DNA of 7,852 nt from Bacteroidota bacterium (GTDB lineage: Bacteria; Bacteroidota; Ignavibacteria; Ignavibacteriales; Melioribacteraceae), in contig JAEXOD010000141.1 of NCBI GenBank assembly GCA_023447335.1, positions 1 through 7,852 on the forward strand. The letters are read 5' to 3'. The position numbers and the translations under genes are program-made. The notes under the pieces are model-generated. The model was not told where the DNA came from. It saw only the letters and a program-made list of their open reading frames with translations, and searched no databases. Position 1 is the stretch's first letter. Every line of letters begins with the position of its first letter. Shown piece by piece: positions 1 through 6,673 of the stretch.

Positions 1-1288
1 TTTCAATATTGTTAATAAAAGTTATTACTGTTGAAAAAAGATTATTTACTTTTTCCGGTTTAATTCCGTCAAACCATAATTCACCGAAGTTTATATCACG
101 TAAAACATTGCGAAAAGTTAATACTGCTTGTTGGATTATTTCTTTTCTATGAGCAATAAATAATAATTTTGCATTTTTATTTTGTTGCAAAAAGTATGCA
201 AAGTCAAAAGCCGCAATATAGGTTTTTCCTGTTCCTGTGGCTGCAACAACTAAATTTTTGCATCTATGGTGAATTTCTCTTTCAACTCTTAGGTTTTCTA
301 ATATGGTTTTCTGAAATGGTTTTGGTGCGACATCAATAAAAACTGTGGGTTTGTCATCTTTGGTTTTTGTTGTTTTAAAAGCTTTTTCTAATTCTTCAGA
401 ATCTATTGAAGGATCATATAGTCTAAACTTATTATCATTCCAGTAAGCACCAAATCCTTTAATAATTTTATCAATTAAATGAGGAACTTCTTTAGAAGTT
501 AATTTGGCGTTCCATTCAAAACCGTTTGTAATTGCATTCCCAGATAAATTTGAAGATCCAACATAAGCTGTATTAAACCCCGTATTCCTTATAAATATAT
601 ATGACTTTGCATGTAATTTTTCATCAGCATCAAATGATATTTTCAGTTTGGTATTTGGTAAATTTGCTAATTCATTCAACGCCTTAATATCACTAATTGC
701 CATATAAGCTGTTGATACAATATTTAATTGTTTACCTGCATTACAAAATTGTTTTAAATCATTAATAATTAATCTTAGCCCGGACCATTTAATAAAAGAA
801 ACAAGTAAATATATTTTGTCAGATGAAAGGATTTCTTTTTTTAATTCATTTGCAAACGTTATTTTACCATGTGACTCTCCGATTAATAAATTGCTCGACA
901 GCAAACCTGTATATGGAAATATTTCGTCTATTAATTTATCATTGACGGAGAAATCTTTATAAACCGGTAATAATGCTGCTTTTAGTATTTTACCGCTTGT
1001 TTCAATAAAATCCTCACTTAAGGGATCGTCTTTTATTTCATGAATTAGAATTTGTATTATTTTATTGCTCAGCTCAATTTGCTTTTTAAGTTTATTTTCT
1101 CCAGAATATCCTCGTAACACTCTTTGAATTAAGTCTGATATATATAATGAGAGGGTCGCAACAGCTTTCTCGGGATCTATTGGTATCTCTTTAATAAAAT
1201 ATTTGTTGTTATTATTTTGTATCTTTTTGCGAACTAAACTTGTAATTAGTTGCTCGTATATACCTTCCTTTAACTCATCAGAATCCAT
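1..1288 (-). CDS. PLD-like nuclease/SF2 DEAD-DEAH helicase fusion, DUF3427-helicase type (partial, C-terminus beyond left edge)
   Basis: The frame is open from ATG at 1288 to the left edge, giving 429 residues without a stop. Residues 8-60 (GIYEQLI, then IPIDPEKA and LYISDLIQ) match the usual amino-terminal region of DUF3427-type helicases as I know it. A phospholipase-D-like domain follows at about 125-270, with HAK at 226-228, GSSNLS at 244-249 and EWN at 258-260. The helicase then begins with a Q-motif-like PKPFQ at 322-326, Walker A TGTGKT at 351-356 and motif Ia FIAHR at 377-381. The DEAH box, second RecA lobe and DUF3427 domain would lie off the window; full members are about 1000 residues. 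By family it is a cytoplasmic ATP-dependent DNA-acting enzyme, with a role in repair, restriction or phage defence being inference. No Shine-Dalgarno precedes the ATG, and a dyad lies 12 bp upstream. It is 73 bp downstream of the DEAD-box helicase gene on the same strand. Confidence 0.85.
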   Translation of the reverse strand, partial: MDSDELKEGIYEQLITSLVRKKIQNNNNKYFIKEIPIDPEKAVATLSLYISDLIQRVLRGYSGENKLKKQIELSNKIIQILIHEIKDDPLSEDFIETSGKILKAALLPVYKDFSVNDKLIDEIFPYTGLLSSNLLIGESHGKITFANELKKEILSSDKIYLLVSFIKWSGLRLIINDLKQFCNAGKQLNIVSTAYMAISDIKALNELANLPNTKLKISFDADEKLHAKSYIFIRNTGFNTAYVGSSNLSGNAITNGFEWNAKLTSKEVPHLIDKIIKGFGAYWNDNKFRLYDPSIDSEELEKAFKTTKTKDDKPTVFIDVAPKPFQKTILENLRVEREIHHRCKNLVVAATGTGKTYIAAFDFAYFLQQNKNAKLLFIAHRKEIIQQAVLTFRNVLRDINFGELWFDGIKPEKVNNLFSTVITFINNIE

Positions 1289-1300
1289 TTTTAGCTCATA

Positions 1301-1330
1301 AATTATTACTATATAAATTTAGTAAAAATT
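1301..1330. repeat. Imperfect inverted repeat upstream of the PLD-helicase gene
   Basis: The arms AATTATTACTA (1301-1311) and TAGTAAAAATT (1320-1330) are complementary at 10 of 11 positions and are separated by 8 bp. The inner six pairs (TTACTA/TAGTAA) are perfect. The dyad starts 12 bp upstream of the ATG at 1288 and lies 31 bp beyond the stop of the DEAD-box gene. It could be an operator, an RNA hairpin over the translation start, or chance in very AT-rich DNA. With no G/C-rich stem and no T-tract it is a poor terminator candidate. Confidence 0.3.
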
Positions 1331-1361
1331 CCTTAGAAATAATAAATGTTATTTTTAATTA

Positions 1362-2978
1362 CTACTCTTTCTTCTCTTCCCCTTCTTTCTTTTCGGTATT
1401 TACTTTTCTTACGGGGCGTTTTTTCCCTTTGTTTCTATTATCATTTCCTTTAAAGGAACGTTTAACCGAGTTAATCGATTTTTGGGGTTTAATTTTTGCG
1501 TATTGTTCGGGTATCGGGGTTAATAAATCTTCTTCGGGGTAAATGCACTCAAATTTTTTACCTAACAATTCCTCAAGTTTCATTAATTCGTAGCTGCTGT
1601 CTTCATCAGCAAACGAAATTGCAATTCCGGAAGCTCCGGCACGACCGGTTCTACCTATACGGTGGATGTATTCTTCAATATCTTGTGGTATATTATAATT
1701 TATTACGTGAGTAATTGCATCAACGTGTATTCCTCTGGCGGCTACGTCTGTTGCAACCAAAATTCTAATTTTCCCGTTTCTAAATGATTCCAATCTTTTA
1801 ATTCTTTGGTCTTGGTCAACTTCACCCGAAAGTAACGCACAACTTATTCCGTAAGCCGTAAAAGTATCTTTAAGTAGTCGAGCTTCGTCTCTTCTATTGG
1901 CAAAAACTAAAACTCGGTCAAAATTTTTCTTAATAACCAAGTTGTATAACAAGGTACGTTTTTCGTCAACCGTGGTTATATAAGTAATCTGCTCAACGGT
2001 ATCAATAGTTTTATCTTCGGGTTTTATAGCAACGTCAAAAGCTTTTTGCGTCCATGATTCAGCTAAATTTTTTACATCAAATGTCATGGTAGCCGTAAAA
2101 AACATTGTTTGTCTTTTAGCTTTAGGAGGCGTGCTTAATACAATTTGTCTAACAGAAGGTAAAAACCCCATATCAAGCATTCTATCTGCTTCGTCAATCA
2201 CAAGAATTTCTACGCTACTTAAACTAATTAATTTTTTATCCAAAAAATCTATTAATCTACCCGGTGTTGCAATAATAACATCCGCATACCCGCTATGTAA
2301 AACATTTTGTTGTTTTTTATAATCAATACCGCCTACAATAGAAACCAAGCTAAAGGGTAAATATTTACCTAGTAGCCTTGCATCCTTTTCTATTTGCATG
2401 GCAAGTTCGCGCGTAGGGGCAAGTATTAATGCACGCGGAGTGCCGTGTTTACGTCTTTCTTCTAAAGGCTTTCTAATTAAATGACTAAATACGGTAACTA
2501 AAAATGCCGCCGTCTTACCCGTACCTGTTTGTGCTTGGGCTGTAACATCCTGACCTTTTAATGAATTTGGTAAAGATTGAGCCTGTACGTCCGTACAATA
2601 CTTAAAGCCTAAATCGTAAATTGCGTGGAGTATAGGTTTTGGTAAATCTAAATCGGTAAAACGTGTTTTTCCTTCTTCTTCGGGAATAATAAAAACCGAT
2701 GAATCCCAATTATCTTCAATATAAGGAGTGTTTTCGTGCTTTGGATGAGTTTTAGATAGAGTTATTTTTTCGTGACGTTTTTTATACTCTTCACGAGTTT
2801 TATCGTCAACTCTCTCTTTGCGTCTTTTTGTATTTTTTTTGGTTAAAGGCTCGTTAGCCGGAATTATTTCAATTTCTTTCGTGTTTATTACTTCTTCTTT
2901 TTTGTGTTTTAACCCAAAAAATCCTACTATGGTACTTACTATTTTTTTAAACAATATAAACTGCCGATTATTAAACAA
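1362..2978 (-). CDS. DEAD-box ATP-dependent RNA helicase, RhlB-like
   Basis: This is a complete SF2 RNA helicase of 538 residues if read from TTG at 2978. Motifs in order: Q motif around Q132, motif I AQTGTGKT 149-156, Ia PTRELA 188-193, GG 216-217, Ib TPGR 238-241, II DEAD 262-265, III TAT 295-297 (SAT is commoner), IV LVFANRR about 357-363, V ATDVAARG 409-416 and VI HRIGRTGRAG 439-448. The AQTGTGKT context, ATDVAARGIH and the post-motif VI region resemble E. coli RhlB more than RhlE. It is longer than RhlB (about 420) because of a charged N-terminal extension of about 100 residues and a Lys-rich tail (about 495-538). Expected role: ATP-driven RNA duplex unwinding in mRNA turnover or ribosome assembly. 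No in-frame ATG exists before the conserved core; TTG at 2978 or TTG at 2954 (530 residues) are the plausible starts, and a TAA lies in frame just upstream. Residues 8-23 could form an amphipathic helix. It lies 73 bp after gpsA and ends in tandem stops TAG TAA. Confidence 0.93.
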   Translation of the reverse strand: MFNNRQFILFKKIVSTIVGFFGLKHKKEEVINTKEIEIIPANEPLTKKNTKRRKERVDDKTREEYKKRHEKITLSKTHPKHENTPYIEDNWDSSVFIIPEEEGKTRFTDLDLPKPILHAIYDLGFKYCTDVQAQSLPNSLKGQDVTAQAQTGTGKTAAFLVTVFSHLIRKPLEERRKHGTPRALILAPTRELAMQIEKDARLLGKYLPFSLVSIVGGIDYKKQQNVLHSGYADVIIATPGRLIDFLDKKLISLSSVEILVIDEADRMLDMGFLPSVRQIVLSTPPKAKRQTMFFTATMTFDVKNLAESWTQKAFDVAIKPEDKTIDTVEQITYITTVDEKRTLLYNLVIKKNFDRVLVFANRRDEARLLKDTFTAYGISCALLSGEVDQDQRIKRLESFRNGKIRILVATDVAARGIHVDAITHVINYNIPQDIEEYIHRIGRTGRAGASGIAISFADEDSSYELMKLEELLGKKFECIYPEEDLLTPIPEQYAKIKPQKSINSVKRSFKGNDNRNKGKKRPVRKVNTEKKEGEEKKE

Positions 2979-3051
2979 TATAATTTACTTAATAAATATA
3001 CGGAAAATTTACGAATTGAAATAATTAAAAAATTGATTATAACAAACAATG

Positions 3052-4053
3052 TTACCAGACTTCGGTTTTCATATCCCTTGTCATTAAATCATATGTAGCT
3101 TTTACGGGGTCTTTATCTTCAAAAAGAATTGCATAAACCGCAGAAACAATAGGAGTTTCTACTTTATGATTTACGGAAAGTTCATGAACCGAACGACAAG
3201 TTTCAACACCTTCTGCAACCATATTCATAGATTTTAAAACTTCGTTAAGTTTTTTCCCTTTCCCTATTTGTTCGCCAACAAACCTATTGCGACTGTGTTT
3301 ACTCATACAAGTAACAATTAAATCACCCATTCCGCTCAAACCTGCAAAGGTTTCGGGCTTAGCACCTAAATACTTCCCTAAACGAGTTATTTCGGCAGTC
3401 CCTCTGGTCATAATAGCAGCTTTAGTGTTATCTCCAAAATTGGCACCGTCAATAATTCCCGCACCAATTGCTATAACATTTTTAACGGCTCCTCCTAATT
3501 CCACTCCCATAATATCTATGCTAGAGTAAACTCTAAAGTAAGAAGTCATAAACATAGATTGTATAAACCGGGCTGTGTTTTCATTATTGGCGGCAGCCAC
3601 AACGGCAGTCGGAATTTTTCGGCTTACTTCTTCTGCATGACTTGGACCGGAAAGAACCCCTATATTATCTTGGCTAACTTGCGGCAATACTTGTTTTATT
3701 ACTTGTGAAACAGTTAACAACGATTTCTTTTCAATTCCCTTTGATACGCTTACGAATATAACATCATTTAAGGGTAATTTTTTAAAATTAACTATTGTAT
3801 TACGAATAAACTGCGTAGGAATTGCGATAACAATTGCATGCACATGCTTAACCGTATCTTCAAGAGAATGAGTTATATTAATTTCTTCGGGAATCGGAAT
3901 ATTCGGCAAAAAAGTTTTGTTTACCCTATGCTTTTGCATATACCGGGCATAACTTTTATCATACTCCCATAAAGTTACTTTATGCCCGTTAAAATGGAGT
4001 AAAATTGCTAAAGTAGTACCCCATCCGCCGGCACCGAGTATGGATATATTCAT
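3052..4053 (-). CDS. gpsA: NAD(P)-dependent sn-glycerol-3-phosphate dehydrogenase
   Basis: GpsA reduces dihydroxyacetone phosphate to sn-glycerol-3-phosphate, the backbone for phospholipids, in the cytoplasm. The 333-residue length is normal for the family. The N-terminal Rossmann fold carries GAGGWG at 7-12, where many homologues have GAGSWG. SKGIE (104-108) and GPSHAEEV (136-143) follow. The catalytic lysine is K191 in ELGGAVKN, and the C-terminal helical domain holds GLSGMGDL (238-245) and the substrate-binding SRNR (254-257). All key residues are present. The start is ATG at 4053, only 5 bp after the plsY stop, so the two are almost certainly co-transcribed and possibly translationally coupled. 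The adjacency makes metabolic sense because PlsY uses the GpsA product. No Shine-Dalgarno is evident, as usual in Bacteroidota. Confidence 0.97.
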   Translation of the reverse strand: MNISILGAGGWGTTLAILLHFNGHKVTLWEYDKSYARYMQKHRVNKTFLPNIPIPEEINITHSLEDTVKHVHAIVIAIPTQFIRNTIVNFKKLPLNDVIFVSVSKGIEKKSLLTVSQVIKQVLPQVSQDNIGVLSGPSHAEEVSRKIPTAVVAAANNENTARFIQSMFMTSYFRVYSSIDIMGVELGGAVKNVIAIGAGIIDGANFGDNTKAAIMTRGTAEITRLGKYLGAKPETFAGLSGMGDLIVTCMSKHSRNRFVGEQIGKGKKLNEVLKSMNMVAEGVETCRSVHELSVNHKVETPIVSAVYAILFEDKDPVKATYDLMTRDMKTEVW

Positions 4054-4058
4054 ATAAA

Positions 4059-4724
4059 CTACTTTTTGTTTTTACTTAAAGTAATACGATTTTCGTTACC
4101 GTTAATCAATCTTCTTACGTTGGCTCGATGAGTAAAAACAACTAACAAGCTAACCCCGATAACAAACGGTAATATTGTGTGGTAACCTTGAATATCTACG
4201 CTAAAAACATTTTCACGAATTATTAATATAAGCGGTACCGAGATAGCTGCAGTAATAGAACCTAAAGATATATATCGCGAAAAAGTTACGACAACAATAA
4301 AAACTGCAAGTGCCAACAACATATCTACCGTAATAATAGTAATTAAAAAGCCTAAAGCTGTGGCAATACCTTTTCCGCCCTTAAAACCGGCAAAAACAGT
4401 CCAAATATGACCTACAACCGCAGCAATACCTGCAATAATTTGCACTAAAGTAAAATCATCAAACGGTGTAGAATTAGGGAAAGGAAAACTTCCGAAATAA
4501 AAACGTGCAACCAAAACTACGGCAATAGCACCTTTTAATGCATCTAAAATAATGGTTGTAATACCAAGTTTCCACCCCAATACTCTAAAAACGTTTGTAC
4601 CGCCGGCATTACCGCTGCCATGCTGTCTTATATCAATTCCGTTAGTAAGTTTGGAAATAATTATACTTGTTGGTATTGAACCGACTAAGTAAGATAAAAG
4701 CACTACAAATAATAAATTTAGCAT
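4059..4724 (-). CDS. plsY: Acyl-phosphate:glycerol-3-phosphate acyltransferase PlsY
   Basis: PlsY is an integral inner-membrane enzyme that transfers an acyl group from acyl-phosphate (made by PlsX, not seen here) to position 1 of glycerol-3-phosphate, giving lysophosphatidate. The 221-residue protein is very hydrophobic, with membrane segments at about 1-24, 52-75, 93-112, 122-147, 153-170 and 183-198. Some of these are probably re-entrant or short, since the family has about seven spans. The three signature loops are present: GSGNAGGTN (36-44, with G where many have A), GHIWTVFAGFKGGKG (105-119), and the terminal THRANVRRLINGNE (198-211). The start is ATG at 4724, with no competing upstream start. 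A 69-bp AT-rich gap separates it from ispD and only 5 bp separate it from gpsA, which supplies its acceptor substrate. Confidence 0.96.
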   Translation of the reverse strand: MLNLLFVVLLSYLVGSIPTSIIISKLTNGIDIRQHGSGNAGGTNVFRVLGWKLGITTIILDALKGAIAVVLVARFYFGSFPFPNSTPFDDFTLVQIIAGIAAVVGHIWTVFAGFKGGKGIATALGFLITIITVDMLLALAVFIVVVTFSRYISLGSITAAISVPLILIIRENVFSVDIQGYHTILPFVIGVSLLVVFTHRANVRRLINGNENRITLSKNKK

Positions 4725-4793
4725 ATTAACACTTTTTTAAATATGGAATGTAAAATTATTAAATATTAAAACAAAATACAATACAAATTTTTA

Positions 4794-5468
4794 TCAAGAC
4801 AATTTATCAAATAAAACCAAATCATCGGAATCGGTAATTTTAAAATTAGCCGAGCTACCCGGTGTTATGTTTATTTTAATACCTAACCGACTAACCAACA
4901 TCGATTCGTCAGTACCGTAAAAATTTTGGTTATATGCACTATTAAAAGCATGCATTAAATCTTTATACAAAAATATTTGCGGTGTTTGTACATAATAAAC
5001 TTCGTTTCTATTTACATAATCGAACGAATTTTCGGAAAGTTTAATTAATGTATCCTTAGCTTTTAAGGCAACAACAGAATTGCCAAATTTCTCCGCATCA
5101 GTAATAGCATTAATCAAAACATCAATAGGTAAAAGAGGACGTGCCGCATCATGAACGGCAATTAGGAAATCGGAATTAATGGGCGGAATAGACACTAAAG
5201 CATTATAAACACTATCCTGTCTTTCTTTTCCGCCCTCAATTATTTTTGTTACTTTATTAAAGTTGTATCTAACCTTTATATCAAATAAACTATCAAAATA
5301 TTCGGGTTGGGCTGCAATATAAATTTCGTCAATTTTCGGGCAGTTTTGAAAAACTTCTAAAGTATAAGCAATAATCTCTTTATCTTTAACTTTTATATAC
5401 TGCTTAGGCGTATTAAGTCCCGTACGTTTTCCGGTTCCGCCCGAAGGAATAATTGCAATTGTCTTCAT
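4794..5468 (-). CDS. ispD: 2-C-methyl-D-erythritol 4-phosphate cytidylyltransferase
   Basis: IspD couples MEP with CTP to form CDP-methylerythritol, the third step of the non-mevalonate isoprenoid pathway, in the cytoplasm. The 224 residues are near the usual 225-235. The nucleotide-binding loop is SGGTGKRTG (9-17), whose R15 and the K22 of PKQY match the catalytic Arg/Lys of E. coli IspD (R20, K27). The loop departs from the common AAGxGxRMG form, but the key residues are kept. GGKERQDSV (79-87), VHDAARP (105-111), TPQIF (162-166), GTDES (185-189) and NFKIT (208-212, catalytic-type K210) complete the family pattern. The ATG at 5468 is only 1 bp from the queA stop, which implies co-transcription. 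IspF is not nearby. A 69-bp gap with no clear terminator precedes plsY. Confidence 0.95.
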   Translation of the reverse strand: MKTIAIIPSGGTGKRTGLNTPKQYIKVKDKEIIAYTLEVFQNCPKIDEIYIAAQPEYFDSLFDIKVRYNFNKVTKIIEGGKERQDSVYNALVSIPPINSDFLIAVHDAARPLLPIDVLINAITDAEKFGNSVVALKAKDTLIKLSENSFDYVNRNEVYYVQTPQIFLYKDLMHAFNSAYNQNFYGTDESMLVSRLGIKINITPGSSANFKITDSDDLVLFDKLS

Positions 5469-5469
5469 A

Positions 5470-6507
5470 TTACAAAATAATCATTGCATCGCCGTAGCTT
5501 AAAAATTTATAACCTTCTTTTAAAGCTTTTTTATAAGCTTTCATTATCAAATCGTAACCGGCAAATGCTGAAGTAAGCATTATTAAAGTAGATTCCGGTT
5601 GATGAAAATTTGTAATAAGTTTTTTGGTTATCCTAAAATCGTACGGCGGATATATAAACTTGTCCGTCCAACCTTTATGTGGTTTTACAAAACCTTCGGC
5701 GGTAACACTGCTTTCTAAAGCACGCGTAGAACTTGTCCCCACAACAAATACGTTCTTTTTATTATGAATAGCATTATTGATAATATCGGCAGATCCCTGC
5801 GTAATTTCAAAATATTCGCTATCCATTTTATGCTTTGTTAAATCTTCAACTTCAACCGGTCTAAAAGTACCTAAGCCGATATGAAGCATAACGGTGGCAA
5901 TGTTTATCCCCTTCTGTTTAATACTATCCATTAGTTCGGCGGTAAAGTGCAATCCCGCAGTAGGTGCGGCAACCGAACCGTCTTGTTTTGCATAAACAGT
6001 CTGATAGTTAACTTTATCTTCAGGTACCGCATCTCTTTTAATATAAGGAGGAAGAGGTGTAGTGCCAATTTGCTCAATAGCCGCATATATTTTTTCGGCG
6101 CTTTGATTAAAACGTACCGTTCGTCCCCGTGAAGTAGTGTTATCAATAACTTCGCACCATAATTCATCCGTAAAATAAATTCGGTTACCTATACGTACTT
6201 TTCTTGCGGGGTCAACTATTACATCCCAAATGTTTTCGTCTTTATTAAGTTCGCGTAAAACAAATACTTCTATTTTTGCATTTGTTCTTTCTTTACTTCC
6301 AAAAAGACGAGCTTGCATAACTTTTGTGTCGTTAACTACTAGAACATCTCCCGGATTCATAAAGTTAATAACATCTTTAAATATTAAATGTTGTAGTGAA
6401 CCGGTGGTTCTATCAATAACAAGCAATTTGGCTTCATCACGTGGCGAATGAGGTTCTTTTGCAATTGCGTTTTTTGGCAAATTATAATTAAAGTTTGATA
6501 ATTTCAT
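5470..6507 (-). CDS. queA: S-adenosylmethionine:tRNA ribosyltransferase-isomerase (queuosine biosynthesis)
   Basis: QueA transfers and isomerises the ribosyl group of S-adenosylmethionine onto preQ1-modified tRNA at wobble position 34, making epoxyqueuosine. The 345-residue length is typical. Motifs: LPKNAIAKEP near 10-19, RDEAKLLV 23-30, NDTKVMQARLFG 59-70, GSVAAPTAGLHFT 177-189, LHIGLGTFRPV 208-218, NFHQPESTLIMLTSAFAG 300-317 and SYGDAM 337-342. The motif HKMDSE (226-231), where E. coli QueA has MHSE, and NTTSRGRT (123-130) are traits I recall from Bacteroidota QueA and help place the organism. The start is ATG at 6507, supported by a GGAG 5 nt upstream. It appears to be the first gene of the queA-ispD-plsY-gpsA cluster. 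No tgt, queF or other queuosine gene is present in the window. Confidence 0.97.
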   Translation of the reverse strand: MKLSNFNYNLPKNAIAKEPHSPRDEAKLLVIDRTTGSLQHLIFKDVINFMNPGDVLVVNDTKVMQARLFGSKERTNAKIEVFVLRELNKDENIWDVIVDPARKVRIGNRIYFTDELWCEVIDNTTSRGRTVRFNQSAEKIYAAIEQIGTTPLPPYIKRDAVPEDKVNYQTVYAKQDGSVAAPTAGLHFTAELMDSIKQKGINIATVMLHIGLGTFRPVEVEDLTKHKMDSEYFEITQGSADIINNAIHNKKNVFVVGTSSTRALESSVTAEGFVKPHKGWTDKFIYPPYDFRITKKLITNFHQPESTLIMLTSAFAGYDLIMKAYKKALKEGYKFLSYGDAMIIL

Positions 6508-6512
6508 TTGTT

Positions 6513-6516
6513 CTCC
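6513..6516 (-). promoter_or_regulatory. Shine-Dalgarno site of queA
   Basis: On the minus strand the sequence before the start reads ACGGAGAACAA then ATG, so GGAG sits 5 nt upstream of the initiation codon. It is the only recognisable Shine-Dalgarno ahead of any start in the window and fixes the queA start at 6507. Confidence 0.6.
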
Positions 6517-6616
6517 GTATTACAATAACGTCAGTTACTCTAATTACAGTAAAAACTTGTTCGTAAAGGGTTAAGTTCATTTTTATTGTAAATATTTAAC
6601 CTTATTAATTTTAATT

Positions 6617-6637
6617 GCAGGGGAATAAATCCCCTGC
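6617..6637 (-). terminator. GC-rich hairpin after ppdK, probable transcription terminator
   Basis: A perfect 7-bp stem GCAGGGG/CCCCTGC with a 7-nt loop (ATTTATT on the minus strand) stands out in AT-rich surroundings, 36 bp past the ppdK stop and about 110 bp before queA. The stem is strong, but the sequence after it on the minus strand (AATTAAAATTAATAAGG) is A/T-mixed rather than a T-run, so classical intrinsic termination is not assured. RNA 3'-end stabilisation after processing is an alternative. Its position suggests it separates ppdK from the queA cluster. Confidence 0.55.
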
Positions 6638-6673
6638 GTTAATAAACCATTATTTATTTCAATTGGTTTTATA

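Noticed and set aside
1..2978. The two adjacent helicase genes as one two-gene defence system
   Set aside because: The DEAD-box protein looks like a housekeeping RNA helicase and a 73-bp gap with a dyad separates the genes; nothing in the sequence ties their functions together.
3036..3041. Exact TATAAT on the minus strand just after gpsA, as a promoter for the DEAD-box gene
   Set aside because: No convincing -35 element lies at proper spacing, the region is nearly all A/T, and Bacteroidota use a different promoter consensus (TTTG and TAnnTTTG), which I did not find here either.
4725..4793. Bacteroidota-type promoter (TTTG plus TAATTTTA) between ispD and plsY
   Set aside because: The candidate elements are spaced 25 or 13 bp instead of about 19-21, and the second lacks the final G; too weak to annotate.
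5931..6167. Minus-strand 78-codon frame inside queA
   Set aside because: It is an alternative frame wholly within queA, whose own frame is intact and carries every family motif, so it is neither a separate gene nor a frameshift.
6508..6673. preQ1 riboswitch in the queA leader
   Set aside because: The only clear stem (6617-6637) has a 7-nt A/T loop and lacks the C-rich loop and A-rich pseudoknot partner of preQ1-I; the rest of the leader shows no matching fold by eye.
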